64,000 bases of DNA from Phyllobacterium chamaecytisi (GCF_020164455.1 NZ_JAIQWW010000004.1:294629-358628), one strand, 5' to 3'. Positions 7,868 through 16,467 are shown, counted from the first letter of the stretch. Made by a program: numbers and translations. The notes: generated from the sequence alone by a model not told the origin.

Positions 7868-9727
7868 ATGAATGCACTCAGACGTGACGCACGCATGGTA
7901 GTTCTAGCGGCCCTGGCTTTGCTTGCCGGCGCTTATCTTGCGTGGCAACTAATAGGGCTTCGTTTCACCAATCATGACGATATTTACTTCCATATTTACG
8001 CGAATATTTTCGCAGGAAATTATCTGGCGTTCACAAACGATATGGCCTTTGCACAAGCTAGAGTGCAAGCATACATAAATATGCCCATACTTCTTTGGGC
8101 TGATAGTTTTTCCAATTCGATATTTTTCGATGTATTGAATATCTCGGCATTTGCCATTCTTTACATCAGTTTTTGGAGCTTCTTACGCCAGATATGTGAG
8201 AAAGGTGACGCACTTGCGTTGACAGCAGCAACCCTTGTTCTCTTTCCATTGCACTATTATTTCACATTCCCGCAAGGGTATCCCGTAATGGCTGGGTGGA
8301 CGTTAACTTGTGGATTTGCCTCGTCCGCACTTTTGGGATCGTATTTGCGCCGGAAACAAACATGGAAAATATTGACATCAGTTCTGCTATTCGTTTTCTC
8401 CCTTATAGGACCAGAATATAATTTCTTATTGCACCCTGTCTTTTTGGCCGTCGTGTTTGCAGCAAACACAGAAAAGGTTTCAAATTTCAGGCAATCCGGC
8501 AAAATATTTCTGCCTTACATGGTCGGTTGGGTTATATGCTCGATCGTTTATTTGGCTTTCTCAATGATTTCGCGGGAAAGCGGTGGTGACAGTTACGGGC
8601 GCGTGTCCGTAGGGCTCGATTTATACGCTTCGATCAAAACTTTTTTTGCACTGGAGCAGAAGTCGTTCCTGCCATTTTCACTTTGGAATGGCGTAAATTT
8701 GACGACGGCAACTGCACAAGGGGGTCCGAAAATCCCGTCCACAATAAGCTTTGCTACCTTAGCAACGGGATCCTATGACAGGGTATCCTTGGGGATCATT
8801 TTTCTACTTGGAACAATGTTCTTCTTCGTGTTGCTCCGCTTTCAAAGCCTGTCACCTCGTTCCATCCGATACATCGCCATAACCTCAGCGTCACTCGCTA
8901 TCATCCCCACTTTAGTGCTATCGGCATCTTCTCACTACCATACGATGGTATTGAACGGTTCTATGCAGGGACATTTGATCTCTTTTTATGTACAACTTGG
9001 ACTAACCGGAATCATTTTTTCTTCACTATGTTACCTGATCAATCTAGAAATCGGGAGAAATATGAGGATTACAATTATTATAGCGTCATCGGCAATATTC
9101 GCATGTCATGCAACAGTGACGTTTATTTACAATAACATTAATAGACAAGCTATGATGGCCAATAAGCAGAAGTGGGATGCCATGGAGCAGCTGGTTAATT
9201 TTGTATATTCTAGTCGCCCAGAGTTGAAAGGGGAGATATTTTACGGCCCAGGTTTTTGGACGTATACTGGTGTAAGTGTTATCCCGTGGGATAGCAAATT
9301 CAATGGATTTAACTACTGGAGTGACTACGCAAATAAAGTCCTCAACAAGCCATTAAAGTTTTCCAATGAGGCGATCCCCTCTGGCGAAACCATCTCCACA
9401 GGCTATTTTTCGACACCGGGTGGACCAATAGCGACTCTGAGGGAAAAAGATAAGACGAAAGATATATGGCGCATCACACTTATCGCCTCTTCGCCGATAC
9501 CGGGGAAACTAAAGATGAGCATCAACAGTACACCCGAGGGAAAAATCGGTTCTGATTCTTGGATATGCAGCACGAAGTGCAGGTTTGTTTTTGAGGAACC
9601 CCTGTCGCTTGATCCCGAGGCCATGATTTTTGAGCCTGAAAACACGGGTCCAAAGCGTTTGATCTCGCAGTTTGCTATGCCCAGGATGGCTGGGTTTGCC
9701 CACCCAATGGGACGACCGGACCTATAG
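7868..9727 (+). CDS. Large polytopic membrane protein, possible glycan-modifying transferase
   Basis: A 619-residue protein that is not assigned to a named family. It has an N-terminal membrane helix (residues 10-30), then at least nine further hydrophobic helices up to about residue 420, and a soluble C-terminal domain of about 190 residues. The loop after helix 1 holds TNHDDIYFHIY, an acidic pair in the position where GT-C transferases keep their metal or catalytic site. The coding sequence is clearly richer in A+T than the backbone. In Gtr cassettes a third large membrane protein transfers the lipid-linked sugar to the O-antigen; this gene could be that partner of the GtrA- and GtrB-like proteins, but this is inference. 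Confidence 0.7.
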   Translation: MNALRRDARMVVLAALALLAGAYLAWQLIGLRFTNHDDIYFHIYANIFAGNYLAFTNDMAFAQARVQAYINMPILLWADSFSNSIFFDVLNISAFAILYISFWSFLRQICEKGDALALTAATLVLFPLHYYFTFPQGYPVMAGWTLTCGFASSALLGSYLRRKQTWKILTSVLLFVFSLIGPEYNFLLHPVFLAVVFAANTEKVSNFRQSGKIFLPYMVGWVICSIVYLAFSMISRESGGDSYGRVSVGLDLYASIKTFFALEQKSFLPFSLWNGVNLTTATAQGGPKIPSTISFATLATGSYDRVSLGIIFLLGTMFFFVLLRFQSLSPRSIRYIAITSASLAIIPTLVLSASSHYHTMVLNGSMQGHLISFYVQLGLTGIIFSSLCYLINLEIGRNMRITIIIASSAIFACHATVTFIYNNINRQAMMANKQKWDAMEQLVNFVYSSRPELKGEIFYGPGFWTYTGVSVIPWDSKFNGFNYWSDYANKVLNKPLKFSNEAIPSGETISTGYFSTPGGPIATLREKDKTKDIWRITLIASSPIPGKLKMSINSTPEGKIGSDSWICSTKCRFVFEEPLSLDPEAMIFEPENTGPKRLISQFAMPRMAGFAHPMGRPDL

Positions 9728-9737
9728 ATTCGTCAAC

Positions 9738-9756
9738 CTTATCCCATCAGGATAAG
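9738..9756. repeat. Inverted repeat behind the membrane protein gene
   Basis: CTTATCC and GGATAAG form a perfect 7-bp stem around CATCA, 10 bases after the stop codon. No run of T follows, so it is a weak candidate for a terminator or a processing signal. Confidence 0.5.
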
Positions 9757-9917
9757 AGACGAAGACAAAAGCGATTTGCACGTTACCGCGAAAAAGACTC
9801 ATTCGGCCAGAATGGCCGGTGATTTCTCTAATTTGGGAAAAGTTGTCGGTAAATCGATGGTAGTGTAACGGTGTCGATCCGGAGATCTCTAATAACCGAT
9901 CAGTTTAGGAGCGAAAG

Positions 9918-11096
9918 TTGTCAGGACGTTTGTTATGCCCCGTATGCGCTTCGGCAAACGTCATGCCACTCGCCGTCCCACACAAGTCGCGTTCGATGGC
10001 CAGCGATGGTCGGTTATCCCGCACGCCGCTGGAGAAGTGTTCATGCGATTGGTGTGGCCACGGATTTCTAATGACCCCTCTAACGTCAGATGACCTGAGC
10101 AACGTGTACGGCGACAGCTACGATCTAGGTATGCGCGCTCCGGAGGCTGACAGGCTTCGTGCCATCGGATATTGCGATCAGATTGCAACCATCCTTGCAG
10201 AAAACATCCAACTGCCAGAAGAGGTTTCAGTCATCGAGTTTGGTTGCGGCACCGGAGCGCTCCTGACGGAAATTTCCAATCGCTGGATGATAAGCAACGC
10301 ATTGGGAATAGAGCCAGCTCGGCAGCTTGTGGAGGTCGCGTTAAGACAAGTGCCCAAGGCGGTGCAAATTCAACAAGGATATGTTGACCTCAAAACTCAG
10401 TTTAGCCAGACGTACGATGTTTGTATTTCAGTAAATGTAATTGAACACACACAAAATCCGATTGAGTTTCTTTCTGCTTGTAGAGCGGCTATAAAACCAG
10501 ACGGTGCTATTGTTATAATTTGCCCTGACGGAGGCGACCCTAACGCTGAGTTATTGTTCCGTGACCACGTCTCGAGTTTTTCTGTTCTTTCTTTCTCTCT
10601 TAGTGCATCCAAGGCCGGATTGTTGGTTACGCATACAACTGCGCTTGGAGGGGCGCAGCAAGGGTTCCGCATTTACTTGTTGCGAATTGGTACAGACCGG
10701 ATTGAGTCTCCTTCGGCCGGAAGCTTCAAGTCAGTCGGCGAGATGCGGAATCAATACCTTCTAGGATGGGGCGAAGTAGAGCAGAATACCGAAGCTGCCA
10801 TGGGGACAAGACCCTTCGGCATTTTTGGAATTGGCGAGTATGCCGATTTGTTGGCATCGTACTGTCCAGACTTAACGGAACGCGCAGAGTTTTTTGTGAT
10901 TGATGACCCGCAAGCGAGTTCGCACCGCGGCCGGCGGGTAATTTCAACAGAAGAGTTCTTGTCGGATGACGAACATTTGGCGCTTGCGGCGGTGAACCCT
11001 AGAAGCTGGAATGCCCTCAGGCAGAAATTTAAATTGCAGACTGATCGCCTCCTCCACCCCTACCAGTTTACTCGTTTGAGGACAAAACTGACATGA
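9918..11096 (+). CDS. SAM-dependent methyltransferase with zinc-binding N-terminus and C-terminal Rossmann domain
   Basis: A 392-residue protein starting at TTG, which is preceded by a good TAGGAGC site 6 bases upstream. The N-terminus has two cysteine pairs (CPVC and CDWC). The central methyltransferase core shows VIEFGCGTGALLTEI and VSVNVIEHTQNPIEFL. The last 100 residues hold a second nucleotide-binding-like segment, FGIFGIGEYADLLASY. This three-part build is that of sugar C-methyltransferase-type proteins (TylCIII/NovU-like), which act on dTDP-4-keto sugars. That specificity is inferred from the layout only. The stop overlaps the next start by ATGA. Confidence 0.83.
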   Translation: MSGRLLCPVCASANVMPLAVPHKSRSMASDGRLSRTPLEKCSCDWCGHGFLMTPLTSDDLSNVYGDSYDLGMRAPEADRLRAIGYCDQIATILAENIQLPEEVSVIEFGCGTGALLTEISNRWMISNALGIEPARQLVEVALRQVPKAVQIQQGYVDLKTQFSQTYDVCISVNVIEHTQNPIEFLSACRAAIKPDGAIVIICPDGGDPNAELLFRDHVSSFSVLSFSLSASKAGLLVTHTTALGGAQQGFRIYLLRIGTDRIESPSAGSFKSVGEMRNQYLLGWGEVEQNTEAAMGTRPFGIFGIGEYADLLASYCPDLTERAEFFVIDDPQASSHRGRRVISTEEFLSDDEHLALAAVNPRSWNALRQKFKLQTDRLLHPYQFTRLRTKLT

Positions 11097-11911
11097 ATGA
11101 AATCGCGCGTTACGGTGTTCGAGAAGCATTATCCGCTCGGACTGACCTTGAGGTAAAAGCAGAGGAATTGCGCCTCTTGGGGTACACTACTCTCGATGCG
11201 GGACTTTCCAGCGCCGATCTCAATGCACTCTCCGATGGGTTTGACCGCGGTCGCAAGGATTATGAGGAAATAGCGGCTGGCAAGGGAGTCAATTTAGCGG
11301 CCATACAGGAGAGCGACACGATCCGGGTGTTGCCAATGGTGTCGCCGCAATTTTGGGCCGTAGTGTTTAATGAGCGGCTCCACGAGTTGCTTTCGCAGCT
11401 GCTCGGCGACTACTATATTCTCAATCAGGTCAATGGTCTGATAAATCGCGGAAATGGCAGCAAGTATGGTCAATCGGCCTATCATCGCGATTTGCCATAC
11501 CAACATTTCGTAAGCTCTCGCCCGATTGCGATCAATGCCTTGTTCGCGGTTGATGACTTTACTATCGAAAACGGGGCCACCCGTGTCATTCCTGCCAGCC
11601 AGCACATGGAAGCGTTCCCGTCCGACGGCACGGTGAAGAATTTGCAACACCAGGTCGCCGTGCCACGGGGGACGTTTATAGTTCTGGATTGCATGCTCTA
11701 TCACTCGGGTGCCCTGAACACCACTTCGGCAGATCGGCGGGCAGTGAATCATGTTTTCACCATACCTATGTTAAGACAGCAGTTGCATCTGCCCTCTATA
11801 ATCGGAGATAAAATGGAACTCTCCGAATGGCAGAAAAAGATTCTAGGTTTTGGCCTGGACGAGTTTCGATCGCTGGAAGATTGGTTTGCCGCCCGTGCAT
11901 CAAAGAACTAA
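11093..11911 (+). CDS. Phytanoyl-CoA dioxygenase family (PhyH) Fe(II)/2-oxoglutarate oxygenase
   Basis: A 272-residue protein of the PhyH family. The facial triad is visible as H131 and D133 in YHRDLPYQH and H204 in MLYHSGALN; an arginine of the segment ADRRAVNH probably binds 2-oxoglutarate. Such enzymes hydroxylate or oxidise small substrates with O2. In a glycan cluster the substrate may be a sugar nucleotide or a lipid-linked sugar, which cannot be read from the sequence. It is translationally coupled to the methyltransferase before it, and its end overlaps the start of the glycosyltransferase gene. Confidence 0.88.
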   Translation: MNEIARYGVREALSARTDLEVKAEELRLLGYTTLDAGLSSADLNALSDGFDRGRKDYEEIAAGKGVNLAAIQESDTIRVLPMVSPQFWAVVFNERLHELLSQLLGDYYILNQVNGLINRGNGSKYGQSAYHRDLPYQHFVSSRPIAINALFAVDDFTIENGATRVIPASQHMEAFPSDGTVKNLQHQVAVPRGTFIVLDCMLYHSGALNTTSADRRAVNHVFTIPMLRQQLHLPSIIGDKMELSEWQKKILGFGLDEFRSLEDWFAARASKN

Positions 11912-12911
11912 CGCCGACGCCGATATAGCTCTCTTGAGCATCGTAACTTCGATATATCGGTCGGAGGGCACAATCTCTGAGTTCGTCGGGCGGGCTCTGC
12001 GCGCGGGGAGATCCATTGCAAAGTCGGTGGAACTCATCATTGTAGATGATGGTAGTCCTGATCGTTCCTGCGAGCTGGTCCGCGATCTGGCGGACCAGGA
12101 CAGCTCCATTGTCTTGGTTCAACTGAGCCGAAACTTCGGACATCATCGAGCGTTATTGACCGGCCTTGATCACGCCAACGGTGATATGGTCTTGCTGATC
12201 GACAGCGACCTGGAAGAGCCCCCAGAGAGTCTATCGTCCATGCTCGCGACGCTGCGAAACACCAATGCTGACTGCGTGTATGGTGTCCAACGCATCCGCA
12301 AGGGCGGTTGGTTCGAGCGATTCACCGGCAAGTTGTTCTATGACATGTTCGGATTGCTAAGCGACGTAAAACTTCCGAGAAATGTTTCGACAATCCGCCT
12401 TATGACGAAGAGATACGTGAACTCATTGCTGAAATTCCGTGACCACAATCCGGTGCTCGTTCCATTGAGTCTGATAACCGGCTACCGGCAGTCGGAGTAT
12501 ATTTTTGACAAAGTTAACTCCAGTGAAACGACGTACTCGATCAGGCGGCGATTTTCGCTGATGTTGCTCGCTATTACGAGCTTCAGCGCGCGCCCTCTGC
12601 TGTTGATGTTCTGGATGAGCGTCATCATCTCAGCCGTCAGTTTCCTTTATGCGGCTTATGTTGTAGTCATTGCACTTACGGAACCCGTTCAAGATGGATG
12701 GTCATCGCTGATGGCAGCGCTTTTATTGTTCTTTAGCCTCAACGCCTTTTTTACTGGCGTCATAGGCCTTTACGTCAAACTGATACTGGAAGAGGTAAAA
12801 GACAGACCTCGGACGGTGGTACAGGAAATCTATCGAAAACCATCTGCATCTGTCCAAAAGTCTTCAGGCGGCGATCGACCGCATTTGAAAACTATTCACC
12901 CAGATAGGTGA
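11895..12911 (+). CDS. GtrB/DPM1-like glycosyltransferase family 2 with two C-terminal membrane helices
   Basis: A GT2 enzyme of about 338 residues. The GT-A domain has SIVTSIYRSEGTISEFV, ELIIVDDGSPDRSCELV and the metal-binding DSD in LLIDSDLEEPPE. Two membrane helices follow near the C-terminus (MFWMSVIISAVSFLYAAYVV and LMAALLLFFSLNAFFTGVIG). This is the GtrB/bactoprenol-glucosyltransferase layout: transfer of a sugar from a nucleotide to undecaprenyl phosphate. The start is not certain; GTG 11895 overlaps the oxygenase gene by 17 bases, and TTG 11934 is an alternative. It is the likely partner of the GtrA-like protein at 5119. Confidence 0.87.
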   Translation: MHQRTNADADIALLSIVTSIYRSEGTISEFVGRALRAGRSIAKSVELIIVDDGSPDRSCELVRDLADQDSSIVLVQLSRNFGHHRALLTGLDHANGDMVLLIDSDLEEPPESLSSMLATLRNTNADCVYGVQRIRKGGWFERFTGKLFYDMFGLLSDVKLPRNVSTIRLMTKRYVNSLLKFRDHNPVLVPLSLITGYRQSEYIFDKVNSSETTYSIRRRFSLMLLAITSFSARPLLLMFWMSVIISAVSFLYAAYVVVIALTEPVQDGWSSLMAALLLFFSLNAFFTGVIGLYVKLILEEVKDRPRTVVQEIYRKPSASVQKSSGGDRPHLKTIHPDR

Positions 12912-13068
12912 AGAGAGTTCATCGATGCGCATCGCCCGTTCCGCCATTGTAGGAGCGGCTTAAGCACCTTCAGCCTGGTCATCTTTGGTATCCACTTAGC
13001 AACACTATTGCTTGCGCATAACCTCCACAGAAGAGTACACTTCAACGTCAAAAGAAGAACATAAATAG

Positions 13069-14463
13069 GTGGGGAATGTCAGAATTACTTACACAAGCAT
13101 GGATTCGCCATCCTATAATAATCACATTGCTGGTCATCTTGTTTGCGGTGTTGCTGGTATCTTCGCCTATAATTTAATTCACAGTCGAACCAGGAAACGC
13201 GGTGAAATCAACGCGAGATTCGATGAAAGCTTCGATCCCTTTGACCGTGAACCACGCGAGATGGAACGGACTAAAGGAAACGGCTGGATGAATCCTCGGC
13301 AGGATGATTCAGTCGGCCGCTCTCAAGATGCTCCGGTAGGCGGCTATCAGGACAGTTTACTCCCTCCGGCAAAGTCGACGCGCCGCCAAAGGTCCGAGGC
13401 CGCGGCGAAACATCACGTAAGCGATCCCTCAAACGAGAGGACTTGGTCAAAATCGGATGACAAGCGATGCGTCACCTTACTCTATACTACAAATCGACGG
13501 CCAATGAACCATTCATCAAGAGGCGTTTTTACCGGCGAGAGAGCGAAGAACATATCATTCGGGCGCGCCGTTGTCCGAGTACCTGAGGCTCACAGACTCG
13601 GAAAAGTTGAGCAGCCTTTCAAATTGTCGGTTCTGACGCTGACGTTCTACGAACAACAGCACGATATCAACAAGCACTTCACCATTGCAGGTGTTGAAAT
13701 CTTTTCCAAAAACGATTGGTGCCATTTAGTAGCGACAAGCGGAGCTGATGAGGCACTCGTATTTGTTCATGGTTTTAACAATAGCTTCGATGACGCATTA
13801 TACCGCTGTGCTCAGATTGTTTGGGACCTTCAATTCTCGGCGTTATCAGTACTTTTTTCTTGGCCCTCGCGTGGGCGAATGGCAGATTATCTTTACGACC
13901 GCGAGAGCGCTATCGGCGCACGCGACTCGTTCATCGAGTGTCTCAGCGCCTTGAAGGCCCAGCCAAACATTAAGAAGATACATATTTTGGCTCACAGTAT
14001 GGGCAATCAAGTGGTGCTGGAATCGCTTGCGCACCACCGGCACGACATTCAGCCTCTGGGAATTGCTGAGTTAATGATGGCTGCTCCAGATGTCGACAGC
14101 GACGTTTATTGCAATATTGCTGCAAAAGTCCGGAGCGCCACGACTGGAATGACTCTGTATGCATCCTCCGCCGACAAGGCCCTTGCTCTTTCAAAAAAAA
14201 TAGCCGGGGCAATGGCAAGGGCGGGTGATGTACCCATCGGTGGACCCATTATACTTCCTGGAATAGATTCGATAGATGTCACCGCCCTGGGAGATGAACC
14301 GCTCGGGCTTAACCACGGCACTTTTGCGCAAAGTAGGTCGGTCCTGAACGATGTGAACGTTTTGATTAGGACGAGCGGCCGACCTCCGAACAAGCGCCTC
14401 GCAGACATACGAAGTGTGCCCGAGGGATCGGATCCCGCTGATTACTGGCGATATTCAGATTGA
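13069..14463 (+). CDS. DUF900-type alpha/beta hydrolase, N-terminus probably frameshifted
   Basis: The 464-residue frame contains a DUF900-type esterase/lipase-like alpha/beta hydrolase from about residue 140: VTLLYTTNRRPMN, EALVFVHGFNNSFDDAL (oxyanion region), the nucleophile elbow HILAHSMGNQV with the serine in HSM, and MAAPDVDSDVY. A late histidine in LNHGTFAQS may complete the triad. The region before residue 140 is low-complexity and polar. The N-terminus is odd: the in-frame GTG at 13069 gives no signal, but another frame from ATG 13076, behind a GGTGGGG site, encodes a clean membrane helix and stops at 13177. A one-base shift would join helix and hydrolase. Substrate unknown. Confidence 0.75.
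   Translation: MGNVRITYTSMDSPSYNNHIAGHLVCGVAGIFAYNLIHSRTRKRGEINARFDESFDPFDREPREMERTKGNGWMNPRQDDSVGRSQDAPVGGYQDSLLPPAKSTRRQRSEAAAKHHVSDPSNERTWSKSDDKRCVTLLYTTNRRPMNHSSRGVFTGERAKNISFGRAVVRVPEAHRLGKVEQPFKLSVLTLTFYEQQHDINKHFTIAGVEIFSKNDWCHLVATSGADEALVFVHGFNNSFDDALYRCAQIVWDLQFSALSVLFSWPSRGRMADYLYDRESAIGARDSFIECLSALKAQPNIKKIHILAHSMGNQVVLESLAHHRHDIQPLGIAELMMAAPDVDSDVYCNIAAKVRSATTGMTLYASSADKALALSKKIAGAMARAGDVPIGGPIILPGIDSIDVTALGDEPLGLNHGTFAQSRSVLNDVNVLIRTSGRPPNKRLADIRSVPEGSDPADYWRYSD
13076..13177 (+). CDS. Short membrane-helix frame, probable true N-terminus of the hydrolase
   Basis: These 33 codons begin with ATG after the purine-rich GGTGGGGA and encode MSELLTQAWIRHP followed by one strongly hydrophobic helix (IIITLLVILFAVLLVSS). 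They overlap the hydrolase frame. They may be an independent small membrane protein, or the anchor of the hydrolase separated from it by a frameshift near 13165-13177. The second reading is favoured because basic residues of the hydrolase frame (HSRTRKRG) follow at the right place. Confidence 0.4.
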   Translation: MSELLTQAWIRHPIIITLLVILFAVLLVSSPII

Positions 14464-14539
14464 TCAATGTGGCTGCCGCGGTGCCTCGAACGCCGATCAA
14501 AGGTCTTGCTTGTTAAACGACGGCATCATGGTGGGAAAA

Positions 14540-14858
14540 TGCATTTACTGTCCAAAATAGCGCTGACGGGCTTCTTAGCTTGGCCGCAACAACAATTGCA
14601 TGTGCGTATTGCTCAGAGCCAAGCGCGCCGTCCTGCGTATCGAGCTATAGTTCTTTTGACGATCAAGACGATTTCGACAACTGCAAACGAGACGTCGAAG
14701 GTTTTAAGTCCGAAACGGAAGATTACCACCAATGCCTACAGCGCGACTACCAAACAAAGGTCGATGAGGCCCTGAGCGAAGCAAAAAACAAAATGTCCGA
14801 GGCAACGGACGCGTACAACGAGTCTGTCGAAAGCTTCAATCGCAGGGCGAACAACTAA
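14540..14858 (+). pseudogene. Small secreted cysteine-containing protein, frameshifted at the signal peptide
   Basis: From TTG 14580 a frame of 92 codons encodes a mature-looking polar protein with the stretches SSFDDQDDFDNCKRDVE, HQCLQRDYQTKVDEAL and YNESVESFNRRANN. It has several cysteines and a helical C-terminal half, and looks like a conserved rhizobial secreted hypothetical. It lacks a normal start. In the neighbouring frame, ATG 14540 begins MHLLSKIALTGFLA, which reads as the front half of a signal peptide and continues as LAATTIACAYC in the second frame after one base shift near 14578. Gene decay or a sequence error are both possible. Function unknown. Confidence 0.55.
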
Positions 14859-15230
14859 AACGGGGCGCAATATGCTCATAGCAGGTCGCTCGACGACAAG
14901 CGCGAGCGGAGCCACTCGGAACCAACAGCGCAGAAAGCTAATCATGCCACGCCCGCGATTTGGCCTGCGTCAATGCGTATATTGTTAAGCACCAAACCTG
15001 TTCCTACATCAGGCTCGGTCGACGCGGTTTTCCTCCCATTTATCCGCGTTGGCTGTTCCCCTCTGGAGGTTTTTAACCTTCACAATTAGGCCGGGCTTTT
15101 TAGTCCGGCTCTTTCTTGTCAAGAGCAGAGACCCGTAGTTCATCACATTCGGCTCACGATCATCTGAATTGTACAGCCGTCAAATTGAACCTACGCCAGC
15201 GCGGGCGCCGTAAAATCGTGAGGAAATGCT
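14859..15230. other. Intergenic region with one terminator
   Basis: No gene is seen. The stretch holds a terminator-like hairpin at 15089-15117 (listed separately) and, directly before the next gene, an AGGAAATGCT ribosome binding region. Confidence 0.5.
15089..15117 (+). terminator. Probable Rho-independent terminator
   Basis: GCCGG and CCGGC form a short stem around GCTTTTTAGT and are followed by the T-rich TCTTTCTT. It would end transcripts coming from the genes at 13.1-14.9 kb. Confidence 0.6.
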
Positions 15231-15383
15231 ATGTCTATAAAATCTCTGTTTTTGGTGGCCGCGATAGCACTATCAAGCCCTATGCTTTCTGGGTGCATCG
15301 ACAGCGGCGGCGGCACTCAATATCAGCCCTATCATCCGGATTGGACGGGCTCGAACGGCGTTAGTTCCGGTCATATGCATTAA
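15231..15383 (+). CDS. Small lipoprotein, 50 residues
   Basis: The ATG at 15231 has a TGAGGAAA ribosome binding site. The peptide begins MSIKSLFLVAAIALSSPM and has a clear lipobox LSGC, so signal peptidase II cleavage before the cysteine at residue 22 is expected. The mature part is only about 29 residues, with GGG and YQPYHPDW. It belongs to the class of tiny outer- or inner-membrane lipoproteins common in rhizobia; function unknown. A hairpin follows at 15397. Confidence 0.7.
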   Translation: MSIKSLFLVAAIALSSPMLSGCIDSGGGTQYQPYHPDWTGSNGVSSGHMH

Positions 15384-15396
15384 CTGTCAGATGATG

Positions 15397-15435
15397 CAGG
15401 CCGCTCGACTACCAACCACGGATAAGAGCGGCCTG
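15397..15435. repeat. Inverted repeat behind the small lipoprotein gene
   Basis: CAGGCCGCTC and GAGCGGCCTG are perfect 10-bp arms separated by 19 bases, 14 bases after the lipoprotein stop codon. It is probably a transcription terminator or an mRNA stabilising hairpin; no T run follows. Confidence 0.6.
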
Positions 15436-15834
15436 TGAAAGCTCGGCACCATACGGTGCACGTGGGCTATGTATCAAACCTGGTGCCTTGAAACGCGCTA
15501 GGTTTTTTGGTTTCCAAGCCTGCCATCCCGATGTTTTCCCCAATGCGCCTCTGGTTGCGGATTTGCGTTCGGCATTGTTTGGCTGGTACTCTGCCCTTGG
15601 TTGCGTGAGCACAGGGCGGTATGCTGGCTGACACAGGGCGCGATATGGCGAATGGCAAAAACCTTCAGAGCTATTTGAGAATGAAGCACCGAAGGCGCTT
15701 GCGAAATTCCCTGAGACGGATCAGTCGGGCGATGAAAAAATTGTTGCCCAAGCGAGGGCGGAATCGTCCTGATTAGTACCAAGTGACTACCAAGGCCTAC
15801 GGAACCGAGTCCCTTGGTTGTCCGTTCGGGTCCG
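15436..15834. other. Intergenic region without a recognised gene
   Basis: Several open frames exist on the minus strand (up to 188 codons, 15498-16064), but they lack family resemblance and ribosome binding sites and run through the DUF982 gene. I see no convincing gene or repeat. Confidence 0.4.
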
Positions 15835-16143
15835 ATGGACGATCGACTGTTCAACCCTGTGAGGATCATGACAAGCCAGCCTGGCAGGATGCGCGTGATC
15901 ACCTCCGCACTGCGTGCTGCCGAGTGCATCCTGAATGACTGGCCAATCGAAGAGGGAGCGAAGCTTTCCGTGGCGAGGGAAGCTCTCCTGGCCTGTCTTG
16001 AACGCAAGCTCTCCCCCGGGGCCGCACGCGTCGCTTTCATTGAAGCGGCAAAAGAAGCTGGCAACTATGTCGATGAACCAACGCGATTGCCGCCGGCAGG
16101 AAGAGTGAAGAAGCCGCATAGGGCAAGGCGGCGGCTTTCATAG
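15835..16143 (+). CDS. DUF982 domain-containing protein
   Basis: A 102-residue protein with the DUF982 pattern: VRIMTSQPGRMRVITSALRA, then the conserved ILNDWP, and AREALLACLERKLSPGAARVAFIEAAKEAG. DUF982 proteins are small cytoplasmic proteins that are strongly expanded in rhizobia and have no known function. The ATG at 15835 gives the usual family start MDDRLF; ATG 15868 is a shorter alternative. The basic tail KKPHRARRR is longer than in many members. Confidence 0.8.
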   Translation: MDDRLFNPVRIMTSQPGRMRVITSALRAAECILNDWPIEEGAKLSVAREALLACLERKLSPGAARVAFIEAAKEAGNYVDEPTRLPPAGRVKKPHRARRRLS

Positions 16144-16213
16144 AGAAAACGGGCAACTTTCCATTGGCCACCAGCGTTGTATAATATTGGAAGTTTGGGA
16201 AGGAGTGACCACC

Positions 16214-16417
16214 ATGGGAGCATCATCGCAACACTTTGTCAGGAGAATGCCAACTGCGCCGGGCCAACTTATGGATGCGAGTAAACAACACATGCCCAAG
16301 ACCAGGCATGAACCGGAGAGGTTGTCCGACGTGCTAAAACGGTCGAAGGGAGCGTTTTCCATCAAGAAGCACACCGCCTTCAGCAAGGTAAGGGTCATAA
16401 AAACTCCGGACTTGTAA
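16214..16417 (+). CDS. Hypothetical small protein
   Basis: A 67-residue basic protein with no recognised domain. The start is well supported by AAGGAG placed 8 bases before ATG 16214. The sequence is rich in lysine, serine and histidine with a KRSKGAFSIKKHTAF stretch, and has no membrane segment or signal peptide. It stands alone between two small genes. Confidence 0.5.
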   Translation: MGASSQHFVRRMPTAPGQLMDASKQHMPKTRHEPERLSDVLKRSKGAFSIKKHTAFSKVRVIKTPDL

Positions 16418-16467
16418 TCTGATCAGGACGACACGCCTCAAAGGCGATGATAATGAAGGCGAGCTCC

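Noticed and set aside
1779..14463. Integrase or duplicated tRNA-Asn end marking an integrated element
   Set aside because: No recombinase gene and no second copy of the tRNA 3' end could be seen in the window.
15498..16064. 188-codon minus-strand frame across the DUF982 gene
   Set aside because: The DUF982 frame is a recognised family; the antisense frame is not protein-like.
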